Assembly: GCA_016000195.1 (NCBI GenBank)
Contig: JAECRO010000001.1
Coordinates: 1-64,000 of the forward strand
Reading direction: 5' to 3'
Length of the DNA: 64,000 nt
Source: Burkholderiales bacterium
Lineage (GTDB): Bacteria; Pseudomonadota; Gammaproteobacteria; Burkholderiales; Burkholderiaceae_C
Part shown: piece after piece, positions 32,556 to 43,063 of the stretch
Position numbering within the stretch: the first letter of the stretch is position 1
Layout of the letters: each line of letters opens with the position of its first letter
Translations under genes and position numbers: made by a program
Notes under the pieces: model-generated
Databases searched by the model: none
The model's input: only the letters and a program-made list of their open reading frames with translations
Told to the model about the DNA's origin: nothing

Positions 32556-33008
32556 ATGCAAATTATTCTGCTCGACAAAGTCGTGAACCTGGGGAACCTG
32601 GGCGAAGTCGTCAAAGTCAAAGACGGCTACGCACGCAATTTCCTGATCCCTTCCGGCCGCGCCCGTCGCGCCACGGCAGTCGCGATCAAGGAATTCGAAG
32701 TCAAACGTGCTGAGCTTGAAAAAGCCGCCGCCGCCAAGCTGGCCGAAATGCAGGCCCAAGGCGAAAAGCTCGGCGGTACCACCGTCAAGCTGACGCAAAA
32801 AGCCGGTGTTGACGGCCGCCTGTTCGGTTCTGTCACCAATGCCGACATTGCCCAGGAAATCACCAAGCAAGGCTTTGCAGTTTCCAAATCGCAAATCCGC
32901 CTGCCTAACGGCCCGATCAAGACGGTCGGCGACCATGCCATCAACGTGGCCTTGCACACTGATGTTGTGGTTGACATCACGGTCACTGTTTACGGCGAAA
33001 CTGCTTAA
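32556..33008 (+). CDS. rplI: 50S ribosomal protein L9
   Basis: A 150-residue 23S-binding protein. The N-terminal domain [30 protein letters not shown]-type sequence (split here as IILLDKV and [14 protein letters not shown]), the long connecting helix and the C-terminal [12 protein letters not shown] are present. TAAGGAG precedes it. It is the last gene of the cluster before a strong terminator. Confidence 0.97.
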   Translation: MQIILLDKVVNLGNLGEVVKVKDGYARNFLIPSGRARRATAVAIKEFEVKRAELEKAAAAKLAEMQAQGEKLGGTTVKLTQKAGVDGRLFGSVTNADIAQEITKQGFAVSKSQIRLPNGPIKTVGDHAINVALHTDVVVDITVTVYGETA

Positions 33009-33030
33009 ATCCAGTATCCGTGTTAGCCTG

Positions 33031-33059
33031 AAAAGCCGCTCTTCAGAGCGGCTTTTTTC
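33031..33059 (+). terminator. Rho-independent terminator after rplI
   Basis: AAAAGCCGCTC-TTCA-GAGCGGCTTTTTT: an 8-bp GC-rich stem with a T-run, 23 bp after the rplI stop. Confidence 0.92.
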
Positions 33060-33216
33060 TTGGTCAAACAGGAAATTCGGCAGTCGTAATTCGATGTTGC
33101 ACACTGCTTATGCACATCTTTAAAGCTGATTTCCACCCGATTTCCCCAGTTTGTCCACATAGTTATCCCGTGCGTTTTGAGGCTTACGGCGTACCATTTG
33201 CCTTCCAAGGAACACC

Positions 33217-34626
33217 ATGTCTGCCGTACTTTCCCCCTTTGCTGAATCCGCTTACAGTGCTGACCGCCAGATTGCCCAGCTTCGTATCCCGCCGCATTCC
33301 ATCGAAGGCGAATCCAGTGTTTTGGGCGGGCTTCTGCTCGACAACAGCGCATGGGACCGTGTTGGCGACCTGCTGGCAGACCAGGATTTCTATCGCCATG
33401 AACACCAGCTCATCTATGGCGCCATTGGCTGGCTGATCAACGCGTCCAAGCCGGCCGACATCATCACCGTCTTCGAGCGTCTGCAGAGCCTGGGAAAAGC
33501 GGAAGAAATCGGCGGCTTGAGCTACCTCAATGCATTGGCTCAATATGTGCCGAGCGCCAGCAACATCCGGCGCTATGCCGAAATCGTTCGGGAACGCTCG
33601 ATTTTGCGCAAGCTCGTCGCGGCCTCCGATGAAATCGCCACCAATGCCTTCAACCCGCAAGGCAAGGCGGTGACTGTCATTCTTGACGAGGCCGAGCAAA
33701 AGATACTCAACATTGGCGAGCAGGGCGGACGGTCGCAGCAGGGGTTCCAGAGCATGGACACGCTGGTGGTTGATTTGCTGGACCGCGTCACCGAGATGTC
33801 GGAAAACCCGAATGACGTGACCGGCGTGCCGACCGGCTTTGTTGACCTGGACCGCATGACCTCGGGCTTTCAGGCGGGGGATCTGATTATTTTGGCGGCA
33901 CGGCCATCGATGGGGAAAACGGCCCTTGCCATCAATATCGCTGAACACGTGGCATTGCACGAAGGTTTGCCGGTGGCGGTGTTCTCGATGGAAATGGGTG
34001 CTTCGCAGTTGGCGGTGCGCATCGTCGGCTCGATTGGCCGGATTGACCAGACTCACTTGCGTACAGGCGCACTGACCGACGAAGAATGGCCGCGCCTGAC
34101 CGAAGCCATCGAGAAACTCAGGACGATTTCCCTGCACATCGACGAAACCGCCGGCCTCACGGTCAGCGAACTGCGCGCCAATGCCCGGCGCCTGGCCCGC
34201 CAGTGCGGCAAGCTCGGGCTGATCGTGGTGGATTACCTGCAGCTCATGAGCGTATCGACCAGCATGAGCGACGAAAACCGGGCGACTGCCGTGGGCGAGA
34301 TTTCACGCGGCTTGAAAATGCTGGCCAAGGAACTTCAGTGTCCGGTGATTGCGCTGTCGCAGCTCAGCCGGGGGGTTGAGTCCCGCACCGACAAGCGGCC
34401 GATGATGAGCGACTTGCGTGAGTCGGGGGCTATTGAGCAGGATGCCGACATCATCATGTTCATTTACCGCGATGAGTACTACACCAAGGAAGCCTGCAAA
34501 GAGCCGGGCGTGGCCGAGGTCATCATCAGCAAGCAGCGTAACGGCCCGACCGGAACTGTCAAGCTGGCTTTCATCAACCGGATCACCAAGTTTGAAAGCC
34601 TGGCCCACAATGCCGGCGATTTTTAA
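33217..34626 (+). CDS. dnaB: Replicative DNA helicase
   Basis: Hexameric 5'-3' helicase of the replication fork. The 469 residues have the N-terminal DnaG-interacting domain (SIEGESSVLGGLLLDN), a linker, and a RecA-like ATPase with Walker A ARPSMGKTALA, Walker B LIVVDYLQLM and SDLRESGAIEQDADIIMF. It lies about 200 bp after rplI behind that terminator, so it has its own promoter; the spacer is AT-rich. No intein is present. Confidence 0.97.
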   Translation: MSAVLSPFAESAYSADRQIAQLRIPPHSIEGESSVLGGLLLDNSAWDRVGDLLADQDFYRHEHQLIYGAIGWLINASKPADIITVFERLQSLGKAEEIGGLSYLNALAQYVPSASNIRRYAEIVRERSILRKLVAASDEIATNAFNPQGKAVTVILDEAEQKILNIGEQGGRSQQGFQSMDTLVVDLLDRVTEMSENPNDVTGVPTGFVDLDRMTSGFQAGDLIILAARPSMGKTALAINIAEHVALHEGLPVAVFSMEMGASQLAVRIVGSIGRIDQTHLRTGALTDEEWPRLTEAIEKLRTISLHIDETAGLTVSELRANARRLARQCGKLGLIVVDYLQLMSVSTSMSDENRATAVGEISRGLKMLAKELQCPVIALSQLSRGVESRTDKRPMMSDLRESGAIEQDADIIMFIYRDEYYTKEACKEPGVAEVIISKQRNGPTGTVKLAFINRITKFESLAHNAGDF

Positions 34627-35000
34627 GTAAAAAAGGCTTTTACGCACGCTGGATATGCATGGAGAGCTATTTATTTGATAGCACTGCGGCAGGAGAACTT
34701 CTGGCGACACATCCAGAATCTCCCTGTAAGGGCTTCAAGGCACGTCCCTATGGCAGGCCTGCGAGGGGGTTTACTCCAGATATTCGATACGTATCCCGCA
34801 GGGTAGAAAACGCCTTGCATCGTCGTCATTTTTGAGTCCACCAAGAATGTTTTCACTGGATTGGCTCCTTGGGTTAAGTTGTCTTATTGCGACATGCAAG
34901 CCATTCCGTGTCTGTAGGTCAGCCTGCACGCTGACAGAGAGAAAATTCCTGTAATGGACTCATTTTTTGATAAAACCCGAAAAATTTGGCCGATGGGTTT
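34627..35000. other. Gap after dnaB, one repeat copy, no gene
   Basis: The 374 bp between convergent dnaB and the M14 peptidase hold repeat copy 7 at the left. A minus-strand frame of 61 codons (34671-34856) starts within the repeat end of the gap and has no ribosome site or recognisable content, so I do not call it a gene. Confidence 0.5.
34640..34683 (-). repeat. Dispersed double-hairpin repeat, copy 7
   Basis: Minus orientation: TGCTATCAAATAAATAGCT on the minus strand followed by a degenerate GCGTGCGTAAAAG. The first hairpin is perfect; the second is eroded. Confidence 0.7.
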
Positions 35001-36782
35001 TCAGGGCAACTCTTCGGTTTTCAAGGACGGTTCGGACATGACCCGGGCAGCGCTGGCAAGCTCGTTGATAAGGTGATTTGCAAAAAAGCTGCTTTGCGTA
35101 TCGGGCTCAAGGGCGGCTATTGCCAGATTGGCCAAAGGCTGATTCAAGGGGACGTAATAACTCCCGGCTGGCGCGTCAATCACGCCCCGCACCAGCGTAA
35201 CTTCGGTTTTGATGAGGGGCTGGCTGCCCGCCAGGCTGCCTTGCATGGCTTGCTGCGCGCTACCCGCGCGTGATGTTTCGCGGTAAATGTCGCCCAGCAA
35301 GGCGCTTTGTTCAAGTACCCGGAAAACCTGGATGCCATGCAGGCGCAACCGTTCGATTGCGGTCTTTGAGGACTCGGACAGCCAGTAACCGCAAGGGCGA
35401 ACCCGTGATTTCAGGGTACGCAGCGCAAGGGCCGATTCCCAATCGACGGTAACTGTCTTGTCGCCACCGGTGACAGGATCGAGCATTTGGAGGTCATATT
35501 GCGCTGGCGTGTTGGCGGCCTCGACAATCGACTGCCCCTTGCAGGCTTGAGCGCTGACTTCCTTTTCAAGATACGGGCGCAACTGGCCCAGTTCGCTGGC
35601 GCGCTGGGCGGTGCTGCCCAGCACGCTCGTGATCGCCGTGACATGGGTATGGACGCGCCTCTGGATATGCAGCCGCCCAATGCCTGCGCCGCGCGTTTCG
35701 ACAGCCAGGCTGACGGAATTCTTCAGGCCTTCCACATTACGGATCGTGACAGGTTCAGGGCCGCCCATGGAGATTTTCCGGTCGGCCATATCTGCAGATG
35801 TGGTGTGATACCACTCGCTACTCAGTCCCTGGCCCTTGAGTGCGGCGAGCAGGGGACGGCGATACCACTCCTCGTCGGCCTTGGTCAGAAATTCGGGCAG
35901 ATTGACTGTTGTGGAATATTGCAGGAGTGCATCGAACTTTTCTACAGCATTGAACTTTTGCAGGTAAGGGCCAAGCACCGTGTATTCATGGGCGTCCAGC
36001 ACCACTGTGGGCCGGTAGTCGCGTGTGAGCCGGGCCAGCGCCTGGGCTTCTGGTGTATCAAGCAGTAAATGATCTCGATTCAGATCCTGACCACCGGCGG
36101 TGAGCGGATCACCCCGGTCCGCACCATCGGGATTGGCGCGCGGGACAATCACCACATTGATGCGCTCCAGCAGCGGCTGCAACAGGCCTTGCGCCAGTTC
36201 CCGGGCAATCACCAGCAGGGCTTCGCTGCCGGCAGGTTCATCGCCGTGCTGCTGGCCGATCAGCAGCACGGTAGGGCGACCCGTGGCCTGAAGTGCTGCA
36301 GGGTCGGTGCCTGTGCCGCGCGTCAGCACGAGCGCTTTCAGTGGCTGGCCTTGCTGCGAAGCGCCGATGGACAACACCGCCGCCTTGATGCCAACCGAGC
36401 GTGACAGGGCTGCCGCCTGGTCGCGCAGCCAGGTGTGGATTTCATCCTGGGTGGTGAAGGTCGTGCGGCTGGCTTGCAGCCCCGGGGTGTTGTAGACCAT
36501 CGACGGTGCTGGAAACCGGGCTTCAACTGCGTCGCCATAGGGCGCAGTCGCATCAGCTGGTACGCTTGCCATCAACGATGGCGGAGCAACCGGAGAGGTT
36601 TGCACCACAACGGCAGGTTCAGCGGGCATGGGTGTGGTGCGTATCTGCGCGGCTGGGCGTGGCAGCTCAGGTACCCAGGGCGGCAGCTGCACCGAGGTAC
36701 AGGCGGCCAGCAAGGTTAACGGGGCCAATATTCCCAGCCGTGCTGAGTGCCTGCGAATTGATGAGGTATCAGGGATGGTCAT
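35001..36782 (-). CDS. M14-family zinc carboxypeptidase, lipoprotein
   Basis: A 593-residue secreted lipoprotein: the signal ends in the lipobox LLAAC, with Cys28 as the lipidated residue, followed by a Pro/Ala-rich linker to about residue 90. The M14 catalytic domain has the zinc ligands His179 and Glu182 (QQHGDEPAG) and His265 (VLDAHEY), and the catalytic Glu362 in AVETRGAG. The C-terminal ~200 residues are of no recognised domain. It probably trims peptides or cell-wall peptides in the periplasm. The start at 36782 was chosen because it directly gives the signal peptide. Confidence 0.85.
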   Translation of the reverse strand: MTIPDTSSIRRHSARLGILAPLTLLAACTSVQLPPWVPELPRPAAQIRTTPMPAEPAVVVQTSPVAPPSLMASVPADATAPYGDAVEARFPAPSMVYNTPGLQASRTTFTTQDEIHTWLRDQAAALSRSVGIKAAVLSIGASQQGQPLKALVLTRGTGTDPAALQATGRPTVLLIGQQHGDEPAGSEALLVIARELAQGLLQPLLERINVVIVPRANPDGADRGDPLTAGGQDLNRDHLLLDTPEAQALARLTRDYRPTVVLDAHEYTVLGPYLQKFNAVEKFDALLQYSTTVNLPEFLTKADEEWYRRPLLAALKGQGLSSEWYHTTSADMADRKISMGGPEPVTIRNVEGLKNSVSLAVETRGAGIGRLHIQRRVHTHVTAITSVLGSTAQRASELGQLRPYLEKEVSAQACKGQSIVEAANTPAQYDLQMLDPVTGGDKTVTVDWESALALRTLKSRVRPCGYWLSESSKTAIERLRLHGIQVFRVLEQSALLGDIYRETSRAGSAQQAMQGSLAGSQPLIKTEVTLVRGVIDAPAGSYYVPLNQPLANLAIAALEPDTQSSFFANHLINELASAARVMSEPSLKTEELP

Positions 36783-36992
36783 GGAAGAAAAGAAGAAAAG
36801 AAGAGCATGGTGGTCATTCTTTGGCTGGGGTATTGACCATGGGTCAGGCTTGATGGGTGAAATTTTGGAAGCGCTGATATTACCCCCCGCAGAATTCCGC
36901 ACCATGGCAGGCTTGGCCTCTCTACATGCGTATCTGTGAACCCTGTCGTTGCCTCGATTCCGGCCTGAGCAGCTTTCAGGGAAAATGAAGGC

Positions 36993-38006
36993 ATGTCAAT
37001 CCCCGTTTCTACCGACGCATCCATCCCTGCTGACAATCCATGGCGCCTGAGCGTTGCCCCCATGATGGATTGGACCGACCGGCACTGCCGTTTCTTTCAC
37101 CGCCTGCTTTCGCGTCATGCGCTGCTGTACACCGAGATGGTGACCACAGGCGCCTTGATTCATGGTGATGCTGGGCGGCATTTGCGTTTCAATGCCGAAG
37201 AGCATCCGCTAGCCTTGCAGCTTGGCGGCAGTGAACCGTCCGATCTGGCGCATTGCGCCCGGCTTGGCGAGCAATGGGGCTATAGCGAAATCAATCTCAA
37301 TTGTGGCTGCCCCAGTGAGCGCGTGCAGCGCGGCACTTTTGGCGCCTGCTTGATGATCGAGCCGAAACTGGTGGCTGATTGCGTCAAGGCGATGGTCGAT
37401 GTGGTGAGAGTACCCGTCACGGTGAAGCACCGCATCGGCATTGACCGCGAGGAGCGCTATGAATTTGTGCGTGACTTTGTCGGTACGGTCAGTGAAGCAG
37501 GTTGCAACACTTTTATCGTGCATGCCCGCAACGCCTGGCTCAAAGGCTTGAGTCCAAAGGAAAACCGGGAAGTGCCACCGCTTCGTTACGAAATGGTGCA
37601 TCGCCTGAAAAAAGAATTTCCGCATCTGACGATTTGCGTCAATGGCGGCATCACCACAGATGAACAGGTGCAGCACCAGTTGATTGAACTTGATGGCGTG
37701 ATGATTGGCCGGGAGGCTTATCACAATCCTTGGTGGCTGGCATCCTGGGATGCGGAATTTTTTGGCGCTGTTGGAGAGGATATTACCCGCGAGCATATCG
37801 AAGCCCGGATGTGTGACTACATGGTGCGCGAAGCAGCCGAGAACGGCACTTCATTCAGCGCCATCGCCCGCCATATGCTGGGTTTGCGCCACGGTTTACC
37901 GGGTTCGCGCCGCTGGCGCCAAGTGTGGAGTGACCACAAGCTCAAAAACCTGCACCCTCACGAGGTAATGATGCTGGCGCACGATGATCTTCAAAAAGCC
38001 GCCTGA
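36993..38006 (+). CDS. dusA: tRNA-dihydrouridine(20/20a) synthase
   Basis: FMN enzyme reducing uridine 20/20a in the tRNA D-loop. The 337 residues show RLSVAPMMDWTDRHCRFFHR, LALQLGGSEPSDLA, the INLNCGCPSERVQ signature with its catalytic Cys, KHRIGID and the C-terminal LRHGLPGSRRWRQVWS helical domain. The subtype DusA is judged from DWTDRHCR and length. It is divergent from the M14 lipoprotein. Confidence 0.95.
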   Translation: MSIPVSTDASIPADNPWRLSVAPMMDWTDRHCRFFHRLLSRHALLYTEMVTTGALIHGDAGRHLRFNAEEHPLALQLGGSEPSDLAHCARLGEQWGYSEINLNCGCPSERVQRGTFGACLMIEPKLVADCVKAMVDVVRVPVTVKHRIGIDREERYEFVRDFVGTVSEAGCNTFIVHARNAWLKGLSPKENREVPPLRYEMVHRLKKEFPHLTICVNGGITTDEQVQHQLIELDGVMIGREAYHNPWWLASWDAEFFGAVGEDITREHIEARMCDYMVREAAENGTSFSAIARHMLGLRHGLPGSRRWRQVWSDHKLKNLHPHEVMMLAHDDLQKAA

Positions 38007-38207
38007 GCGAATCGCACAATGAAGTCACCATTATTTATGACTGGCGAAATTTGTGTGCGCATGAAAATGTAGACCCTTTGGCCTGCATATCCATCTATCA
38101 AGCAGCTCATCTTGGGTGTACATTCAAGTCAGGGATAGCGGTGAAGTTGACTGGCCGCGATCTCAGAGTGATTCCGTTGTCAAGTGCAGCTTGTTAAGGA
38201 GGATTTT

Positions 38208-40130
38208 ATGGAGGTTGTCCGTAACTTTCTAACGCGTTATGAACAAACGCGGGAAGAAGAAATATCCCTTGAGGAATACCTCTTGCTTTGCAAGAAGAAC
38301 CCTCTTGTTTATGCCACCGCAGCTGAGCGCATGCTGGCCGCTATCGGTGAACCTGAGGTGTTCGATACCCATCAGGATCAGCGTCTGTCGCGCATCTTCG
38401 GCAACAAGGTGATCAAGATATATCCGGCATTCCGTGACTTTTACGGGCTGGAAGATCCGATTGAACAGGTGGTGTCCTATTTTCGCCATGCCGCACAGGG
38501 GCTTGAAGAGAAAAAGCAGATACTTTATCTGCTTGGTCCGGTAGGAGGCGGCAAGTCCTCGATTGCCGAACGCCTCAAACAGTTGATGGAGCAGGTGCCT
38601 CTTTATGCACTGAAAAATTCTCCCGTAAACGAATCGCCGCTGGGCCTGTTCAATAACGCCGAAGATATTCCCTTGCTTGAAAGCCAGTACGGCATTGCTC
38701 CGCGCTACCTGCAGCGCATCATGTCGCCTTGGGCAGTCAAGCGGCTTGAAGAGTATGGGGGCGACATCCGCAAGTTCCGCGTTGTCAAGCGCTTCCCTTC
38801 CATCCTGAAGCAGTGCGCCATTGCCAAGACCGAACCTGGCGACGAGAACAACCAGGATATCTCCACGCTGGTCGGCAAGATTGATATTCGCAAACTTGAA
38901 CTGTTCGCGCAGGATGATCCCGACGCCTACAGTTATTCTGGCGGACTGTGCCTGGCCAACCAGGGTTTGCTGGAGTTCGTCGAAATGTTCAAGGCACCGA
39001 TCAAGGTGCTGCACCCCCTGCTGACAGCAACCCAGGAGGCGAACTTCAAGGGTACCGAGGGTTTTGGTGCAATTCCTTTTGATGGCATTGTGATGGCGCA
39101 CTCGAACGAAAGCGAGTGGAAAGCCTTCAGGAACAACAAGAATAATGAGGCTTTTCTTGACCGGATTTACATCGTCAAGGTGCCGTACTGCCTGCGCACC
39201 TCGGAAGAAATCAAGATTTATGAAAAGCTGATTCGCAATTCGTCGCTGTCCGGCGCCATCTGCGCGCCTGGCACGCTGAAGATGATGGCCCAGTTTGCCG
39301 TTTTGACGCGCCTGAAGGAGCCTGAAAATTCCAGCATTTTCAGCAAACTGCAGGTCTACGATGGCGAGAACCTGAAGGATACCGACCCAAAAGCAAAGAG
39401 TTACCAGGAGTACCGCGACTATGCGGGCGTGGATGAAGGCATGAACGGGATTTCCACCCGCTTCGCCTTCAAAATCCTGTCCAAGGTGTTCAATTTCGAT
39501 TCCAGCGAAATTGCCGCCAACCCGGTGCATCTGATGTACGTGCTGGAGCAGCAGATTGAGCGCGAGCAATTCACTCCCGAGATTGAGCAGCGTTACCTGG
39601 CATTCATCAAGGAGTTCCTGGCGCTGCGCTATGCCGAATTCATTGGCAAGGAAATTCAGACTGCCTACCTGGAGTCATATTCGGAATATGGGCAGAACAT
39701 TTTTGACCGTTATGTGACCTACGCCGATTTCTGGATTCAGGACCAGGAATACCGTGATACCGATACTGGCGAGATTTTTGATCGCTCGGCGCTCAATGCC
39801 GAACTGGAGAAAATCGAAAAACCGGCAGGCATCAGCAATCCGAAGGACTTCCGCAACGAGATTGTCAATTTTGTACTGCGTAGCCGAGCCAGCAATGCTG
39901 GCAGGAATCCGAACTGGACCAGTTACGAAAAACTGCGTGCCGTGATCGAGAAGAAAATGTTCTCGAACACTGAAGACCTGTTGCCGGTGATTTCCTTTAA
40001 TGCCAAGGCAAGTGCAGAGGAGAAGCAAAAGCATGAGAACTTTCTCAACCGCATGATGGCCAAGGGCTACAGCGCTCGGCAGGTTCGCCTGTTGTGCGAA
40101 TGGTACCTGCGGGTTCGCAAGAGTTCCTGA
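38208..40130 (+). CDS. prkA: PrkA/YeaG serine protein kinase
   Basis: A 640-residue AAA+-type protein kinase of the stress/starvation response. The P-loop LLGPVGGGKSS (109-118) sits in the AAA+ module, and the kinase-like C-terminal region includes LLPVISFNAKASAEEKQKHENF. A textbook AGGAGG at 38197-38202 sets the start at 38208. It heads the conserved prkA-yeaH-spoVR triad. In E. coli YeaG supports nitrogen-starvation survival; the target here is unknown. Confidence 0.94.
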   Translation: MEVVRNFLTRYEQTREEEISLEEYLLLCKKNPLVYATAAERMLAAIGEPEVFDTHQDQRLSRIFGNKVIKIYPAFRDFYGLEDPIEQVVSYFRHAAQGLEEKKQILYLLGPVGGGKSSIAERLKQLMEQVPLYALKNSPVNESPLGLFNNAEDIPLLESQYGIAPRYLQRIMSPWAVKRLEEYGGDIRKFRVVKRFPSILKQCAIAKTEPGDENNQDISTLVGKIDIRKLELFAQDDPDAYSYSGGLCLANQGLLEFVEMFKAPIKVLHPLLTATQEANFKGTEGFGAIPFDGIVMAHSNESEWKAFRNNKNNEAFLDRIYIVKVPYCLRTSEEIKIYEKLIRNSSLSGAICAPGTLKMMAQFAVLTRLKEPENSSIFSKLQVYDGENLKDTDPKAKSYQEYRDYAGVDEGMNGISTRFAFKILSKVFNFDSSEIAANPVHLMYVLEQQIEREQFTPEIEQRYLAFIKEFLALRYAEFIGKEIQTAYLESYSEYGQNIFDRYVTYADFWIQDQEYRDTDTGEIFDRSALNAELEKIEKPAGISNPKDFRNEIVNFVLRSRASNAGRNPNWTSYEKLRAVIEKKMFSNTEDLLPVISFNAKASAEEKQKHENFLNRMMAKGYSARQVRLLCEWYLRVRKSS

Positions 40131-40195
40131 AACGTGCCGTGTTACAGCACGGCACGCTGATTGCCACTCCATCCTCCTAACAACCGGAGACCACC

Positions 40196-41470
40196 ATGCT
40201 CCAGCAAGTCATTGACAGACGCTTGTCGGGCAAGAACAAATCCATAGGAAACCGGGAGCGTTTTCTGCGCCGCTACCGCAAGCAGATTCGGGCGGCTGTT
40301 CGCCAGGCTGTATCGGGCCGCAGTATTCACGATATCGAGCAGGGTGAGGACATCACGCTGCCGCGGCGAGATGTGTCGGAGCCGGTGTTTGGTCACGGGT
40401 CTGGAGGCAGCCAGGAGCGGGTCTACCCCGGAAATCGGGACTATGTTCGTGGGGACCACATTGCACGGCCGCAGGGTGGGAGTGGCGACGGCGGTCAGGG
40501 GCCTGGCGCAGGTCAGGATGGCACGAGCGAAGACGATTTCGAGTTTCGCATCACACGCGAAGAATTCATGCAGTACTTCTTCGATGATCTGGCGCTGCCG
40601 CATCTGCTGCGCACGCAGTTGTTGCCCGATGTGCCTGAATGGAAAACGCACCGTGCCGGCTTTATTTCCGAAGGAACGCCGACAAACCTGCATGTGGTGC
40701 GCTCAATGCGCAAGGCGCTCAGCCGGCGGATTGCCATGGGCGGCGATGCCCGGCGCCAGTTGCGCAAGCTCGAACTGTTGCTGGTCACGATGCTGCGCGA
40801 TGCAAGCACGCCGCGCAGCGAGATACTCGCGCTGAATGCTGAAATTGAAGCATTACAGCGCCGTCTCCAGAAAATCCCGTTTCTGGACCCTTTTGATTTG
40901 CGATACCGTAACCGCGTCAAGGTGCCTTTGCCCGCTTCCAGGGCCGTCATGTTTTGTTTGATGGATGTTTCTGGCTCCATGAACGAGGCGCGCAAGGACA
41001 TGGCCAAGCGCTTTTTCATCCTGCTGTATTTGTTTCTGATGCGGCACTATGAGAAGACCGATGTCGTTTTTATCCGCCATCACACCCAGGCAGCCGAAGT
41101 TTCCGAGGATGAATTCTTTCATTCGACGGAAAGCGGCGGCACCGTTGCCTCCAGCGCCCTGACCTTGATGCACCAGATCATTCAGGAACGCTATCCTTCG
41201 AATGAATGGAACATCTATGGCGCCCAGGCGTCAGATGGCGACAACTGGCTGCAGGACTCGGCCAAATGCCGGGCGCTGCTGGTTGAAAAGCTGTTGCCGG
41301 TATCGCGTTATTTTGCCTATCTTCAGGTCGCTGAAGAAAGTCAAAACCTGTGGGAAGAATATGCCCAGGTGTGCAAGAGCCACCCCCACTTTGCAATGCA
41401 GAAGGTGACGGACGCCACCGGGATTTATCCGATATTCCGCGAACTGTTCAAGAAAGGAAATCCTGCATGA
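40196..41470 (+). CDS. yeaH: YeaH, DUF444/VWA-domain protein
   Basis: A 424-residue partner of PrkA. The N-terminal region is basic with a Gly-rich linker (HGSGGSQE and following), and the C-terminal von Willebrand A domain carries the MIDAS motif MDVSGSMNEARKD and later HHTQAAEVSEDEFF. It lies 65 bp after prkA and its stop overlaps the spoVR start (ATGA). It is consistently co-encoded with prkA and spoVR across proteobacteria; the molecular role is unresolved. Confidence 0.93.
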   Translation: MLQQVIDRRLSGKNKSIGNRERFLRRYRKQIRAAVRQAVSGRSIHDIEQGEDITLPRRDVSEPVFGHGSGGSQERVYPGNRDYVRGDHIARPQGGSGDGGQGPGAGQDGTSEDDFEFRITREEFMQYFFDDLALPHLLRTQLLPDVPEWKTHRAGFISEGTPTNLHVVRSMRKALSRRIAMGGDARRQLRKLELLLVTMLRDASTPRSEILALNAEIEALQRRLQKIPFLDPFDLRYRNRVKVPLPASRAVMFCLMDVSGSMNEARKDMAKRFFILLYLFLMRHYEKTDVVFIRHHTQAAEVSEDEFFHSTESGGTVASSALTLMHQIIQERYPSNEWNIYGAQASDGDNWLQDSAKCRALLVEKLLPVSRYFAYLQVAEESQNLWEEYAQVCKSHPHFAMQKVTDATGIYPIFRELFKKGNPA

Positions 41471-43050
41471 GCACGATTTTGCCCGCCGCAGACGCTGACG
41501 GTAACGTCACCTTGCAGTTGCCAGAGAGTCGGGAGCGGCGGCGCGCAGCCCTGCCCAGCCCGTCCGACTGGTCATTTGAACTCATCGAAACCTACCACAG
41601 CGAAATCGAGCGCATGGCCAAGCGCTTTGGGCTGGACACCTACCCGGTGCAACTGGAAGTGATCACTGCCAGCCAGATGATTGATACCTATGCTTCCGTC
41701 GGCATGCCGGTGAACTACCGGCACTGGTCGTTCGGCAAGCAATACATTGCCAGCGAAAAAAGCTACCGTCGCGGCCATATGGGGCTGGCCTATGAGGTTG
41801 TCATCAATTCCAACCCCTGCATTGCTTACCTCATGGAGGAAAATACCCTGCCAATGCAGGCGCTGGTCATGGCCCATGCCTGCTATGGCCACAATTCCTT
41901 CTTCAAAGGCAATTACCTGTTCAGGATGTGGACCGATGCCTCTTCAATCATCGACTACCTGGTCTATGCCCGGACCTATATCGCCGAATGTGAGGAGCAT
42001 CATGGACTCGATGCCGTGGAAGAACTGCTGGACAGTTGTCATGCATTGATGAACTATGGGGTTGATCGCTATCAGCGGTCACAGAAGCTGTCGCTGGCCG
42101 AGGAGGAAGCACGCCGCAAGGAACGCGAAATCTATTTGCAGCAGCAGGTCAATGACTTGTGGCGTACCCTGCCCAAGGCGATTGAAAAGCAGGTCGAAAA
42201 AACCAGTGCCAGGTTTCCGGCAGATCCCCAGGAAAACTTGCTGTATTTCATCGAAAAAAATGCACCCCTGCTGGAGTCCTGGCAGCGTGAAATCATACGC
42301 ATCGTGCGCAAGATAGCCCAGTATTTCTATCCGCAGCGCCAGACGCAGGTCATGAACGAAGGCTGGGCCACCTTCTGGCACTACACCCTGCTCAATGCCC
42401 TGTATGACGATGGCCTGCTCAGCGATGGCTTCATGATCGAAAGCCTTCGCTCCCATACCAATGTCATTTTCCAGCCGCCCTTGGCACATGCGGGATTTCG
42501 AGGCATCAATCCCTATGCACTGGGTTTTGCCATGTTCAGCGACATTCGCCGCATCTGCGAGAGCCCGACGGACGAAGACCGGCAATGGTTTCCCGGCATC
42601 GCGGGGTCGGACTGGCGACAGGCGCTTGACCATGCCATGCGGAATTTCCGGGATGAGAGCTTTATCGGGCAATACCTGTCGCCACGGCTCATACGCGAGT
42701 TTCGCCTGTTCTCCATTCTTGACAATACTGCCGAGCTTCATCTTGAGGTGTCCGCCATTCATAACGACAGCGGCTATCGGCATGTACGGGAGGCGCTTTC
42801 ACGTCAGTACGACCTGAGCTTTAACGAACCCAACATCCAGGTCTGGAATGTCGATGTGCGCGGGGACCGTTCGTTGACCTTGCGCCATACGCAGCACAAC
42901 AATCGCCCGCTCAACGATGAGGTCAAGGAAGTCCTCAAGCATGTCGGACGGCTGTGGGGCTTTCAGGTACGGCTTGAAAGCGTTGATCGACAGGGCAAAG
43001 TCAGCAAGCAGTGGGACGTGGCACCACCTCATCGAAGTGCCCGGACTTGA
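41467..43050 (+). CDS. SpoVR/YcgB family protein
   Basis: The 527-residue third member of the PrkA-YeaH-SpoVR set. RHWSFGKQY, GLAYEVVINSNPCIAYLMEEN and NEGWATFWHYTLLNALYDDG are family hallmarks; the last contains HE-type residues suggestive of a metal site, but no activity is established to my knowledge. The start overlaps the yeaH stop by ATGA, indicating coupling. The gene ends 13 bp before an 11-G homopolymer. Confidence 0.93.
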   Translation: MSTILPAADADGNVTLQLPESRERRRAALPSPSDWSFELIETYHSEIERMAKRFGLDTYPVQLEVITASQMIDTYASVGMPVNYRHWSFGKQYIASEKSYRRGHMGLAYEVVINSNPCIAYLMEENTLPMQALVMAHACYGHNSFFKGNYLFRMWTDASSIIDYLVYARTYIAECEEHHGLDAVEELLDSCHALMNYGVDRYQRSQKLSLAEEEARRKEREIYLQQQVNDLWRTLPKAIEKQVEKTSARFPADPQENLLYFIEKNAPLLESWQREIIRIVRKIAQYFYPQRQTQVMNEGWATFWHYTLLNALYDDGLLSDGFMIESLRSHTNVIFQPPLAHAGFRGINPYALGFAMFSDIRRICESPTDEDRQWFPGIAGSDWRQALDHAMRNFRDESFIGQYLSPRLIREFRLFSILDNTAELHLEVSAIHNDSGYRHVREALSRQYDLSFNEPNIQVWNVDVRGDRSLTLRHTQHNNRPLNDEVKEVLKHVGRLWGFQVRLESVDRQGKVSKQWDVAPPHRSART

Positions 43051-43063
43051 CGGCAGGTACGCC

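Noticed and set aside
34671-34856. 61-codon minus-strand frame after dnaB
   Set aside because: No ribosome site or recognisable content, and its end abuts a repeat copy.
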